The translations under genes and the position numbers were made by a program. A DNA stretch of 64,000 nt. Origin: Ophiura sarsii (Eukaryota > Echinodermata > Ophiuroidea > Amphilepidida > Ophiuridae). The notes under the pieces are model-generated. The model saw nothing but the letters and a program-made list of their open reading frames with translations. It was not told the origin of the DNA and made no database searches. The DNA is taken from positions 62,535,431 through 62,599,430 of the forward strand of contig CM069442.1 of assembly GCA_035610835.1 (NCBI GenBank). Reading direction: 5' to 3'. How positions within the stretch are numbered: position 1 is the first letter of the stretch; every line of letters starts with the position of its first letter. Positions 13,101-28,100 of the stretch are shown here, in pieces.

Positions 13101-16100
13101 TGCATTATTCATGTTACGATCTGTTATACACAGCGAACATGCACCGGGGGTCATGGGTTAATGCGCTGTGTAATTCTACATTCCCGGCAGACACTCAAAG
13201 GTTCAAGGGCACAAAAAGTGGACTTGTTTAAAGCATTTGTTTTGCAATTCTGAGGTATGTGGATCGTGATTCTTTATCAAATTGGTTAGAAATCCATCCA
13301 TTTTAGAACATTTGAAATTTAAAATGAACTACACACCTGGAAAAGTATGATGCCAAGGGCATATATTTTGCTAGTAAATTCAATACAAAAGTTCAGAAAA
13401 TCGACCAAAATATGACGTCATAACCATTGCTTCGGGACAAAATGGCGCGGTATCCCACCCACCCCTAGTCGATCTAAGATAGCGCCATCCCTTGACGGTT
13501 CGGAGCAATTAATTGTTAGAGTTCAGTGTAGACTGTGCATTTCAAATGGGGTTCCTGCATGGATTACTCCATTTGAAATATACACACCTCATCCCCCGTG
13601 TAGAAGATGAAGTCGAGTCTTCCAGGGGTGTATGGATTTCTACTGTAAAAGTAGAAATGCCATCCAAATATTATGAGAAGCTGCACTTATAATTGCGATC
13701 GCATCATGTGTTCATAGGGATAAAAGTCACATTGAAACCTGGTTCAATTCGAAATTGTATACAGGATATTGCTGATATATTAAACGATTAATGTCTACAC
13801 CAAATGTGATACAAAACTAATAATGATAAATGATCCAATCTAATATTTATTTATGATATTCACTATTTTCTAAATCGTTGCAGAAAGTCTCCGCCGTGAC
13901 TTCAATAAGCATTCTTCCCATCTACGCCTGCCTGTGGTATCTACAGCTGCGGTTCCTTGTTGGTATTCTATTATGCTGTTATAAATTATTCAAATCGAAG
14001 GTAAGTTAGGCCTATACCTTTTTATGATATTTTGTAACTTTAGTTAAGGTTTCATGCTTTCAATCACCAACAAACGCACGACAAAACACATCAATTTACC
14101 TTTGAGTTTATCCGTCAATGTTTCAATAAATTGACATGTTTTAAAAGTGATTCTGGAACAAAGAGCTTTTTAATACTAAATCAAAATATCCTTAATTTGT
14201 TAGTTCAAGTCCTTTTTAGGTGAATATCAGACTTTAATACTCAAAGACCAAGGGGAAACAGTAGAACGGTGCACTATGAAATCATCGTTTAAAACTGTTG
14301 GCGTTGTTTAAATTGGCCCTGTTCAAATAACTGTTTCAATATTCAAAGGTTGTTGAAGGGTTCTTGAACAACTCCAGTTGTTTAAAAGTTTTAACAATAT
14401 TGTTTGCTGTGTACGCTATAAGAGAATAAAGCCGACTCAAACATGTCAAATCATGAAGTCAGCCCGTACTCAATGCCAAGAAATGAGAATCATGATATAG
14501 GCGGAGCATTTTGTATTTTATTTTCTATTTACATTTTAACATTTTATACCATATGATGGCATACTAATTTATCTTCCTATATAATTAATATGCATCTATC
14601 CATTATTTCTCATATAGACTACAACGGCCATCTTATACGTTACACCTCCAAAAGTATTTATACACACGCACTATTATGCTAGAATTAAGTATCTCTTCAC
14701 ACCACCGACGTGAGTACTCAATGCTAATCATGTTTAAATTAAATTAGATAAAACAATTTAATATATTTTAGAGTCATCAAAAACAATTTTGTTATTTAAG
14801 TAGATTATGATTTTAGAAATTCGCCTACCAGAAAACGTCGTTTTCTAGTATATAGATGCTGGTTCACACGTCGATTTCTCACATTGAGCTTGTATTATAG
14901 CGATCAGTGGGGTAACTATGCAATAATCGATTTTGACATCAGATACAGAAAGTGAATTGAGACCAGTTGTTAATGATATCATTCTAATTGCAGTTGTCGA
15001 CTTTCCTATTCCAAATAATTTAAATATCGTTCACCTTTTCCTGAATGGTTATTGAGAGTAGATTTGATAGAATAATGACATTATCGGTGAAAGTGACCAT
15101 AATGTCCACCGTTGACAGGGCGCCATTGAAATCAATTCTTTTTTCAAATTATTTATTTGATACAGTTGTGAGAAACAAACAAGACTAGCCAAGTTGAAGG
15201 ATTGGTTCTATCAAACCGCACCAGGTAAGATAATAGAACCAATTTTGTATTTAAAATAATCGTCTCAGAGAGTTTTTTTAAATATGCAATTTCATTATAC
15301 CAAAGACAGTAAGTCAGTAATGGTTTACGTTAATCACATTATTGTTGACATTGATACTTTATACGTAATAATAGATGGAAATATGTTTTATAAGAAAGTC
15401 AAAAGACAGCTCAAGCTCATATTGTTTACCCAATGGCGATTAATCTTAAGAAGCCAATTACATGTGCTGTACCACATTTCGAAAACCAACAATATTGTTG
15501 GTAATATGAAAACGGACTACTAGCGTGTTTCTATTGAGACTGTTATCCGGAATGATTCGGAATGATTCGGGATAAGAGTTTAATAGAAACTGACCCACTC
15601 CGCTATAATGCGGATTATAGCGGAGCGACTTCCCTCCGGTATTTATCCTACTTCTGGAAGGATAATACCGTAGGCATGATCCGGATTGCGTTAGTAGAAA
15701 CTCACTTCGTTCCGATACAGTGCGTAAGCAGTATAGAAACAGGAAGTAAGCCGGCCTTTCTGCCTTGTTTTGATGTGCACGTTTCGTTAGAAATATCGAA
15801 TGAAAGTAGTCATAAAACCTATATTTTTCGTACTAAATGCAGACAAAATGTTTTGTACAATGTTGAAATTAATAATCAACATGTTTTGCGCAACCTTTTG
15901 TACAAATATAGCCCGAAAAAACGAATTTTAATGTTTTTCATATTACATTTTTTAAATAACCACATGGTTTGATTTTTTTAACGTTGCGTTGAAGTGAAGA
16001 TTTCATTAGAAATAAATACGTGAAAGTATTAATATAACTTAATTTTTCTTGCTAAATGCAGCAAAAAATGTTTTATACAGTGTTTAAATTAGTATAGATG

Positions 16101-19100
16101 CTGTTGTTGTTCAACATTTTGGAAAACATATTCGACAAAACAAGATTTTAATATTTTCTCACACTATATTTTTTAGTTTATTCTTGGTAAAAAGCACGTG
16201 CGCTCAATGTTCATAGTATAGTCTCGACGCGATGTTATACAATGAACATCGTTACAACTGGTTACATGGTATTTACATTGAATTGCGTACTGGGGTATGA
16301 TGTTGGAAGTCATTAATAATACGAGCTTTATTCGGCAAGGCACGCACGTCACGATGTGACACGCAACTTCGTATCCTCCTCGGAAAACAGTCGCCAATAG
16401 AAACACACCGGAATCCGCTATGATGCGGTATGATGCGGTAGGCAAATTATTCGGAATCATTCAGGATCCTCAATAGAAACACGCTGATACAGTAAAACCA
16501 TACAAATGGTTTAGCAGTGAAGACTATTTAACGGCAATGGATGATTTAGCCTCATATGTTTAAGCATGCACCACCAGATCATTAGTGCTAAAATAAAGGA
16601 AAATACAAGGATGGTCGACGCTCACACCAAGAAGATGATGTGATAATTCACTTTTGTAAATTTTAGAACCAGTTACTTTTTATCGTCTGATGCTGTATTA
16701 TACGTTTCAGGTTTTAAATTTTCAAGACGTTTTGTTATTACGCTTGGTGTTAGTACATTGGCTTTATACGAGGTAAGATGTGGTTGTGATGCGAATTGAT
16801 GCATTTACAGTTATATGTACTATTAGTGATAATAAGATGGTATTGTAACGATACATATGTGATTTAAGTGGTACCCGGAATCAGTTTTTACAAATTCAAC
16901 TTTTAGTTAAACTAAATAAAAGAACTATTAATCATTGATAATGAGAATTCATAGATATACATCATGTTTTTCAAGACCTCCTTCGCACCTGAGACTATAC
17001 TAGTCTCAGCTTCGCACATCTTATCATTTAGTATTTCACTAAAGCCCGGATGTTCTTATCCCGTAAGTGCAGTTATTTTAAATAGATATACGCGTAGAGT
17101 AAATGACGTGCCATATTTTCATAGGATGCACATAATAGTAAACTATAATAAGATATTTAATGTTTCTTTATCTTTCAGGTCAGTTTAGTCTACATGTTCG
17201 CCATTGACAAGGTTTTGTCGGCCTTAACACATCTGTTCGCAAACGACGGACCACTGAAGATAGGTTTTGAAATCACAAACACCACTGACATGTTTGGAAT
17301 TATACACCAATCAGTGTACGCAGCTAAGGGTATGCTTATTGTACATGTTGAATGTTAAACACAATGTAAACACAGTTTGTCAAATTTAATCTACACTCAA
17401 GTACATATAAATCATTTTCTAAAAAGCTATCGTCTTTAGTCAACATAAATTTGACTTAAAAGACCCGGGGAAATACTTTAATGTCATAGGGTTGGATTTT
17501 CGACTCGATCAACCATTTTCAACGTTAAAACAACCAAATTATGTTGAAAACTGGCTTATTCTACTAAATTACAACCATACAACACGGTATCTACATTAGT
17601 TCATAACATGCCCATTGGTAATTCGCTATTCACTGCACCCAAATGTCCCCCAGTATTTGTACTCGATGCGTTTTCCTTTGGAACCCTATAAAGTCCATCA
17701 ACGTTGTCAAACAGTTCAATTTAGTACAATGCATGGCAATTGATAAGTCGATTCATTTGTGATTACCTTGATTTTCACAGATACCTTTTGGATAACATGT
17801 TACGTCTCCCTAGGAATTATGGTTTCATTTTTGATTCATATGATATTTGTTTATCGGTAAGTTGTGAACCTTAAAATATTTACTTTTTATAATACATCGC
17901 ACATATTGATTAATTTAAGTTTCATTTTATTTCGTGGACAATCTTGCTATTTCGCCTGTTTCAGTATGACGTCATAACTATGCTCCGGTCACGACTATGT
18001 CCGGCGATTTTTCTTCCTAATCAACATTTGTAACATTTATTTATTCCGTTTTAATACGGAGTAAAGGAAAATTCGCTGAATAAAATGATCTTTAAAAAAA
18101 AAGTCAACTGATTTTACAAATGTTGATATATCATGTCCCAGTTTACGTCAATCAATCCCATTTGGTCTCCATTTAAACTTTCGTATCCTCGTCTTAATAT
18201 GACCTGTAATCTGTCGATTTTTTTTCTTCGTTTTTGGTAAGTAGACGAATGGTCTGTCATTCGTTTCGTTTTGCTAGCTGGAAAATCACGAAACTGATAA
18301 TTGAACATCGGTTCATAGTAATCATGGTATTAACCTATAGATCGTTGCTAAGAATATTGAAGAGTGCTGCGGTTTGTGTTTACTATTAATCCTTGTCATT
18401 AACAGAGACAATACGATACGATTGTGGAAAGGAGACAAGTCATTTTGTCCTCTAGAGGAATTATCGTTTGCTACACTAATTGTAAGTATACGAGAGCACT
18501 TCTCAACATGGTAAACATGCCTCATCATTAAACATTGTTCGTAACCCCCCCCCCCCCCCCGGTGTACAACATCAATATGCAGTGTGTATTGATGTTGTAC
18601 ACCCGGGGGGGGGGAGGGTCTCACATTGATATGGTATACGTATATGTGCCTGCCTTTTGGGGTGCCTGCCTTTTGGGGTGCTTTTTCGCAACAAATGGTA
18701 TAGCGATGGAGTGGTTTTCATCACGGACCAAATTGGCATAAATTGGGTGTATTTTGAGGCATTTTTTGTAAAAAGCACCCAATTTGTGCAAAATTGGGTG
18801 ATTTTCTTACAAAATTGGTATATTGATGGGTGGGAAATTGGCCAAAAAATAGGTATAGAGAAAGTCACATTTGCGTAGTTCGGCAGGCACATCCACGTAC
18901 GATTTTGGCGAAAGTACCCCCCCCCCCCCCCCCCCCCCCCCTCCCGGGGTTGTACACGGCCTTATTTCTTCGAGCTGTTTCAACTCTTACTCGAACTATA
19001 GGATAGTTGGTATTATTAACATTGTATTAAACTATAGGATTGGTAATATTAACATTGGAATGTTCTTTATTCAAAAGGCCTATCAAAACAAGTCGATAGG

Positions 19101-22100
19101 CCTATATTTTGTTTTCTCGTTGCTACACTCTCGATTTTTGACAACATTGAAAAGAGTTGTTATGGATGTTTTCAAATAGAAACGTTGAGCTATGATGATA
19201 ATATATCTTTATACCACGGTACTCGTGAAACACATAGTTGAAAGTCACACATGGAACGTCAAATCTTCATCGAAAAATGGGGTCAGATTGAAATATGAGG
19301 TCATATTCGTAAACATTTCGATTAAATACCTAGAAATATGTGTCGTTGAGGTTGAAAAGGTGTCCCACCAAGAAAAGAAAATAGCAACGTGTTTATTATG
19401 TGTTTCCATCAATAGGTTGCCAACCTACGATACTCAGGCTATCAAATTGCTTACTGTGTTTGGGGTGAGTACAACAAGACTTTGATGTGAACATAATTTA
19501 CTTCGTATTTGTAGTCTCTATAATGTTGTGGAAATGTTTAAAAAGTCCCGAGTGGTAGCCGATAAATTTATAGATCGTGATCATCAATCTCGCCCTTAAA
19601 TGGACTATATCGTATATTTTTGCTAGGTAAAAAAACAATATGCTTTAATTGAAACATACCAATTAAAACTAATTAAAACACAATTATCAGTAGGTCACAA
19701 CCAAAGTTGTCATTCTCTGCTGCATCTTTTTCATATCTTTTGATACTTTTGGGGTTTAGAAAACTAAGGAGGGTTTGTCGGTTCAATTTGGTGTAGTAGG
19801 CAAATACCTGTCTTTGGGGTGTAGATACGGTGCTTATTATATAGATGTTTCGTCTCTGTAAAGACTGCTGTCCCCATTTTCAAGTTGACGCAGGATAATC
19901 ACCAGCATTTTAAATACTTTCAGGATTCGTCCTCATTCAAGCCGTGTTATGGGTGATAGTGATGCTTATAATTGTGGTATTAGTTCATCCTTTTATGGCC
20001 GGCAGAAGTAACTACTTCACGGACTTCTTAGAAGACTATTGGTGAGTATTCTGTTTCAAATGAATTAATTTTAAAATTTCAACTTATATTTAGGACAAAT
20101 ACTGAAACTTCTTGGTAGGGTTGGGTCGTCGCTCGAGAAAACCCGTCTCAAACATTGTCATGTAATTCACTGGCGATACACCAACCGAGCTAATCATGCT
20201 AATGAGTCAGATAGGCGATTTTAAAATCTATACATATAGGCCTTAAAATCGGCTTGGTTTGAGAAGGCCTACATCAATTTCGGCGTTTCAGACTTAGCCA
20301 ATAATAAGACAAACATGACCCTCAAATTAAAATTTGATGATTAAAAAAGTAGCTATAAGATCACAAAAATATTGAAGATGATATCATAATTTACACTTGA
20401 TATATGACAGATTAAATGCTAAATCATTCAGGCTCTTTGTCCATTATGTATGCAAATCATACTGAAAGAACCTTTTTAAACATCAAGTGGTATCGTAATT
20501 CCAACAAAATCCTAAAATTTATGTTAATCTATTAATCAGTTTCTAAAATAATTCATGAATAAATATTTTCAAGCAAACTAGTACGTGAATTGCCAGAAAC
20601 TTTGTAATAAAATACATTAACTCCAATACCTTAAAACTATTCTAGACAAAGTTTCCCTTGTAGGTCTAAATATTTATACATTAATATTACTTACAGTTTG
20701 CCCGAGTCTTCATATTATTATTTATTAATCATGTTAATAATATAAGTTCAACAACACCACAGTTTTAACTCACATGATGACGATCTTAACAATACACACG
20801 GAAACGGAACAAAAGACACATTGATTAATTTTACAAATAAGTTAACTTTGTCCTAAAAAACTTGTTACGGTTCAACAGGTTTCGTGTCTAGTATTAATCA
20901 TGGTAATTGTCACGACGTAGAATATGTAAGCAGACTGGTATTAAAGTACCATTAATTCATTTCCTTATTATGTATCTACCAAATGTATTACTACGTCGTA
21001 ATACATTTGTTTCGGGAGTGTTAGTATCGTACGTTCCAGTCTACTTGATGAAAACATGGCTGACACGGTGATAATCACGGTAATGATCCTGAGAATGATA
21101 CTGGCACTTGTTACTTCATGTCAAGCAAGACCTTATTTAGTACAATCACCAATAAGTACAGAAATTGTTAGTGGAGGAGGAACTGCAGTGTTCACCTGTG
21201 GGATTGGAGGTAGATCAACGGAGACAATACTATGGTTCGTCAATATTATAGGTACTGACATGTACGTAGATATTCCAGCATCTCAAGATGCCAGCCCGAT
21301 CAGTGTTGATGGATTTAAATACGACGTTGAATACAGTTCTGATGGTGGTTTAGAATATTATAGATTGATGGTTTTAGAAGTGATGATACCATTTACAGTT
21401 TCGTGTTTATACACCAATAATATAGACACTCGTGCCCTACTATCGGAATGGGTGTCCCTCACACTTATAATTACAGCGTCAACTACATCTTTACCATCAT
21501 CTCCAGTCGGTAGGGAAGACATTACCAAGATAAAGTTAGACCCTACAACTACTTCACAAAATGGTACAACAATCACTGATGCTCAAACGACAGGTGTCGC
21601 TGCAATCGCCGTTGGTGTCACTTGCTGTACTGTTGTTATTATATTCTTTATTGCTGTCATACTTTACTTGAGAATTCGGCATGGGTACTGCTATACGTGT
21701 AAAATAACTAAACCAACTAACAGTGACACCATCGTGCCATCAGAAACATTGAACTCAAATGGAATCGCTAACAATGGGTTTACGGACGGAACTAAGGACG
21801 ACAATGCAATCGGCCCTCCGAACAAGTCGTATGTATTGTCAAACGAAGAACTACCGACATATGCCCTACCTAAGAAAAATCAATCCACTTCCGGAGAGAT
21901 GCTGACATACGCCCTTCCAAAGAAAAGACAATCAACTCCCGGGGAAATGCCTACATATGCTCTTCCTGAGAAAAGACAATCTACTCCCGCAATTATGCCG
22001 ACACATGCCCTGCAAAAGGAACGAAAATCCTCACACGAGGAAATACCATCATATGCCCTACCTAATAAAAGACAGTCTTCTCCCGCAGAGATACCGACTC

Positions 22101-25100
22101 ATGTCTTGTCAGACAGAATGTCACAAAATGACTCAACCGAAAAGCCACCAACTTATGCTATTCCCGATAAAACGCGAAATAAAACTTCTTCTGGAGAAAT
22201 GCCCACATATGCTTTGCCGAACAAAAGACAATCCACTGCTGTAAATAAAACGCCAGATCGTGGCAAATATCTGGCGACTGTCAATGAAATGCCATCAAAT
22301 GACCAGCTCGGAGATCCATTGTACGCAGAGGTCCCTGGCGAGAATTACGAATCTAATGATGTTGACTCAGCATATGCCGTGGTCCCTATCGAAATGGATA
22401 AAAGGCCAAAGACAAACGCAAACATTGAAGGTCTACATTATGCTGATGTTGAACTAACATCATCAAAAGAAGATGCACAGTTTAAACAAGATGCATCATT
22501 ATACGCAGATATTAAGTTGTAACTACAAGGCATAGTGTCGTTTTGAACTTATACGCACAATAGGTTAAAATAACATGATTACAGATTGTTTGTTGAAAGG
22601 GACTTTCGACATTAGAAATACTTTAATTGTGACATACTGGGCCGATAAAGTGGGTTAGTTCATTTCCCTCACTTATAAGCAAAATATTTCACTGTACAGA
22701 CGAGTACAACGGCATTTCGAGGTCGGCCATGTTTAGTGACGTCATTGTGACGTAGGATTTTTTCTACTTGTTTTGGTATGTATGGAAAGAGAAGAACTCT
22801 AGCTATACCATGACACCAAAATGAGCATACTCTGCATCTCTGTTTGGATTTTTTAGGGAGGGGGTTACAAAAACGTCTCAGTAAGACGAGGGTTATGGTA
22901 TAACAAGAGAAGGATGGCAGAGAGTTATCTCAAATGTTCCAGGGGAATACATTGGCAAACGAATTGATGAAAAATCGGCTCCGCAGCAATTGGAATTGAA
23001 CCCGGACCGACCGTATGAGATTCCGTGTCCAAGATCGATAGACAACATGAACCGTGCTTGTTTTTAGTGCACATATGAAGAGCTGTGTTGCAAAAGAGCC
23101 TACATCCAGTTCTACCTGTTACTCATTTTGCATTATTGAATGGATGGCTCTTCATTATGTGGAATGTGGCTTGTATTGTTGGTGTCTCAATTGGCGTGCA
23201 TGGATGCACTTATCCAAGTCATGAAGACAGCCATGGTCACAGGTCACTAATAGGTATATCAAATAAGGTGGGGCCGTTTCAAAAAATCCTTAAAATCGTG
23301 ATACGTGTCTCTATTTTAAATAGAAGTTGTCAAAAAAACATAAAATTTTTGGTATCATATTAAAGACAATTTATCCAGCTACCGAATAAAAAAAGGATTA
23401 AAGCCACATGTTTAGCAACAGTGAAGTTATCAATATAAACGTCGAGTGAGTCAAGGGTGGGGCCGGTGGATGTGGCGCCCATAGGTTTCTACACAAAATA
23501 GCGGAAAACTAGAACTTTTGAAATTGATGTCATTTTAAAAGTATACATAGGAAAGTTTTCAAACTTCTCATATGTGTTAATAACATGTGCCTGCTACTAT
23601 GAATAATAATATTGAATTGTTATCTAGACATTCTCTACTAGAATATGATGTTCAATTCAGGGAGTGTTTTAATGTAAACAATACACAGTTTTATTCATTT
23701 TATTGATTAAACAATGGTCAAAGCGCAGTCTCTCTATTTCATTCGTGTGACTCTTCGGTGCTTTTCTACCCTGGGTGGTAAAACGTTTAACTAAAAAAGC
23801 CAGAAGTGTTTTTCACAGAATTGTTCATAGATTTATGAAAAATTTGCTATTTAGACCTATTTTGGACCACCCTGTATTCAAAATAAAAGGAACTTTAACG
23901 ATATTCATGTAGTTCATTTTGATAACCATTTTCTTTAAATTAAATAGTCCATGCTCACTAAATTTCATAGAATATTATATACAAACCTTCATTTTATGCA
24001 TTATTTCATCATAATTTTAGACACCCTGTACTTTTCCTGTGTACATTTTGGGCAAGTGATTCTTAGCAAATTTGGTAGCACCTTCTGCGGTTGTTCTGAT
24101 TTTGGTGACTATCTTCAGCTAAACCCTAATTGTACAAACTATCAAAATATTTTGTGAGGAGCAAAAACGATCAACTTTTTTATGTTCCACCCTGTAAACA
24201 TTGTACACACCCTGTATAATTTGATTCTTTTTTGCAAAAAGAAAATCTTGAATCATAAGCTTTCCAACAATATATAAGGTCACGCGTTATGAACTCGCCT
24301 CCCAATAGGGTGGTGCCGTTACATTTTTTAGCTTCATGCTGTCATTTTTCTCAAATATTTTTAAAACCACAAAAGCTATCTCAACAAATTTGGTATCATT
24401 TTAAAGCCCTAATAACAGGCTATCCGCCCGCCAAATGGCATTGGTATAGCTAATACAGAAAGGGAGATACAGCTGTTTGATGTTTGGGGACCAGGGGTGG
24501 TGCTGGAAGGGGTGCCGATGGAAGGGGTGCCGCCTGTACAAACTCAATGGGGATAATCCCATGCTTTGTTCTTTTTAAAATAACTAGTCATCCCCTAATG
24601 TTAAAAACACCATTCTGGTCCCATTTCAAAGGATATTTAGTAGTCTTTAAGTATGTGGTTCAACAGACTTGTCAACTATTATTAACAACTAATTAATTAT
24701 GGATAAGACAATGATCATTAGCTTTCTTCCTATTCGCTACACAGTCAACATGAATAATCAGCCTCAATTTACCGGATTTATAAAAATGACTATAACAGAA
24801 AAAGTTTTCAACCTATGATAGCAAAAGTATACATTTTTGGAAAGCTTGTAACTAGAGGAATTCAGAAATGCAGTTTATATCAGGGAAGGTTCATCCTTAA
24901 ACAAATATTTCTGAAAATTCTAGAAATATATAAAATAAGAATTTGAGATAATCACTAGCCGGTATAATTACCATACCGACGTAGTAACTTTGACAAATAT
25001 ATATCATCTAATGGGTAATTTCATGAGGAATTCAAATATGTTTAAAAAAAATGATAGGGGTACACAGAAAAAAATAAGTGAGTCATTATCGTAAAATGAG

Positions 25101-28100
25101 TCACTACACGGACAAAATGACTCATTTTGAGCCATAGTGTGTCACTACACGGACAAAATGACTCGTTTTTCGATGATGACTCACTTTTTTTCTTCTTCTG
25201 TGTAGGTATAAAAAATATATGGATCTCAAATTAAAAATAAAAAAACTCTGATATTTTCCGAACATTTCCGATCATACCATTTTAGTTCTTGGTCGTACTA
25301 TAATTTTAATGGCATATTTGGTTTCCTCATGCAATTTCCCTTCATGTCGCGAAAGCCAAAATCCGTGTGTAACGCGAAAGGAGGCGAGCTTAAAACACAT
25401 GACCATAAACAATATCAACAATATATAGTTTGTGGGTCAGTAAGTATGTAAAACTTAAGTTTTGTCCCGTTCAATCAGAATTGGTGCATTTCTCAACATT
25501 ATTAGAAGTGAAACATTTTTTGGACCAGTTTGTGACTTCTGACCCCATACAGTAACTTGATTAATTTCATGGACTTGTCAATGAAAATTCAATAATGCAA
25601 AATGAGTAACATGTAGGAGTGGTCTGTAAGCCCTTTTGCAAAAAAGCTCTTCATATGTAGACTGCCATAATTTTACAAAATGGATAGGAGCGGGGAATGC
25701 CATCAAAAGCACACTCAGGGTTCCATGGTATTTTGGTGTGATGTGAGGGGGGGGGGGGGGGCATGTTATTGTTATATATATATACAGTAACAGAATGTTA
25801 TTATTTCAATCATTGATACTCAGAATAATATAATATAATATTATTTAATCAGACATGTATTCTAAGCTAATTTGTAATATACAACACTCAGTGTAAATGA
25901 CACTGTACACAATTACAACTCCTTGTTAAATACAAACATTATATTTTCTAACAAGACACTCTAAAATCTTGAACTGTGGAGACTACGTAGCAAAGATATA
26001 ATGTAATGCGGAAATACATTAAGTTTTATTTCGGTCAATAGTACGTGTACATACCGCAACATTTCAATTGTCATTATTGTACATACTGCAATATAAATGT
26101 AAGTATTTGCCATTAGCTATATATTTAATGTAGAATTCTAAACTCACATTACCATGACTACATGGTGTTTGGAATGAACAACATTGCTGTCATTGTCATT
26201 GAACCTTTTCTTATTTTAACGACAAAACTGATTGCATTGTTACCGCTATGTTACTGCTAACTGTTATTTTCTATACATTTAATAAAGGTGCAAAGTAAAG
26301 GGAAATTCAGACGAAATACAAGTGTGTCATTTTTATTTGTATGGTTATTTTTAGTTATAAGTTGTATCTAAAAATAACCTTTATTTACAAGTTGTAGTAT
26401 CTAAAAATAACCTTTAGATTCAATCTGTATCTAAAAATAACCACTAAACATCACGGTCAAAATGTGCATGTGGTCATCGAATCCCGGAAAAGTTAAGATA
26501 TTGAAACGAAAACTTTTTAAAAGTTACTCGTTCTTGTTTAATCGACAGCTAAGAACCCCGATGTAACAAGCAGTTTATCATGTTTATGTAACAATACTAA
26601 ACTCTTTGCAAAACGTGGTCAAATTGACTAAGGACGGCGTCAAATAATTATGTTCACAACCTAAAAACGGAGTCAAATATTGACCACTTTTTGGTGAAGA
26701 TTTGACCTCGTTTTTAAGAATGCGTGCATAATTTGACCCCATTGTTTTAAGAGTATAACTATCGCGGCTGTTGCCATACAATGGCAGATATGTTTGTCCG
26801 AATCTGCAACTCTTACTTGCTACGTTAACGTGTAATCACAAATTGTTTATAAAAACTCAAATATTAGTGTCATACTTATAAGTACCATTAACAATTGAAC
26901 TGAAACCAATGCAAATATGTTCATATTATTATTGAAATATTTCCATTGGTCTCAGTTCAACCGCGTATGGTGATGGAAATTATTACTCGGGCACCAATCT
27001 TATAAATCTTACGTACAAGTCACTTATACGTATGAGCCATTCGGACTCGTTTTGCAGTGCGGCCTTAATTAAGATTCTTGCTGCTTACGTAATCAACTTC
27101 GCTCTATCACGTTCACCGATCTTATTTACCTCACCAGGTTGACGTTCATCGTCGGATATGCATTCTATTATCTTCAGGTGCTTGTGTCGAAACTATTTTT
27201 CTTACAGAAAAGAGGAGACATATTAAGTTTGAACAATCGGTAAGTGTAAGCTTAGACATACACAGCTTTATCAGCATTTTCCCAAGACGGAGAATGAGAT
27301 TTTTAGTTATTTAGTATTACGGAGCATTTACCAACACTCACTTCGATGCCCAGCTTCGATGTTGTTAGTTTGTATAGCATTGCAAATGGCGTTGCTATTT
27401 CATTTCGATCGCCGCATGATTGTCCGAGTTTTTATTTTGTTATTATCATTTTTATTAATTCTCATATTTTTACCCTTTTCTGCACGCCATGTTCTAACCC
27501 ATATATACGAAGACATCGTGGTTCGTGCTATGGATATTAACATCTTCCAACTGTTTCCAAATTTACCATACAGTAATTTGGAAGACAAAACGACCTTTTA
27601 ATAACCGTTCTCCCCTTATTAAACAGGAGGCTCTTCCACGTGACGACATACGTGTTATTCTTTCTCAACGTATCCATTGGTATCGTATCCTGCCTTATGA
27701 GAATCATCAAAGCGTTGATCTTTGGTCTGCTCTATATTGGCCGTATGGACCGTTGCATTCTGATGAGAGGATGGGAGCTATGGGATACAGGTAATAATAT
27801 GGTTGTAAAGATATCTACTTGTGACCCGAACTGTGTATTCTTGGGCCGCACTGCAAAACTAGTACGTATGGCTCATACGTATAAGTATCCCATACGTATG
27901 ACTTTTACGAATGGCGTCATAGTAATATTTTGCACCACTATGTATACGTACAAGCACCACGAAAATTGAGCTAAGACCGTTGCCAATATTTGCGTAGTAA
28001 TATCAACATATTTGCATTAATTTCAGATCAATTTTCATTTGTGATTGTAAGTATGGTCTAACGTATGATAAGGCATGTACACGTTCACCATGTTCACTGT

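Noticed and set aside
15562..15972. 136-codon open frame
   Set aside because: Lies entirely inside an inverted-repeat element in intron 8, with no domain character and palindromic start sequence.
22736..22752. CRE (TGACGTCA) as promoter of a downstream gene
   Set aside because: No gene follows for several kb on either strand apart from a STRA6-like exon; probably chance.
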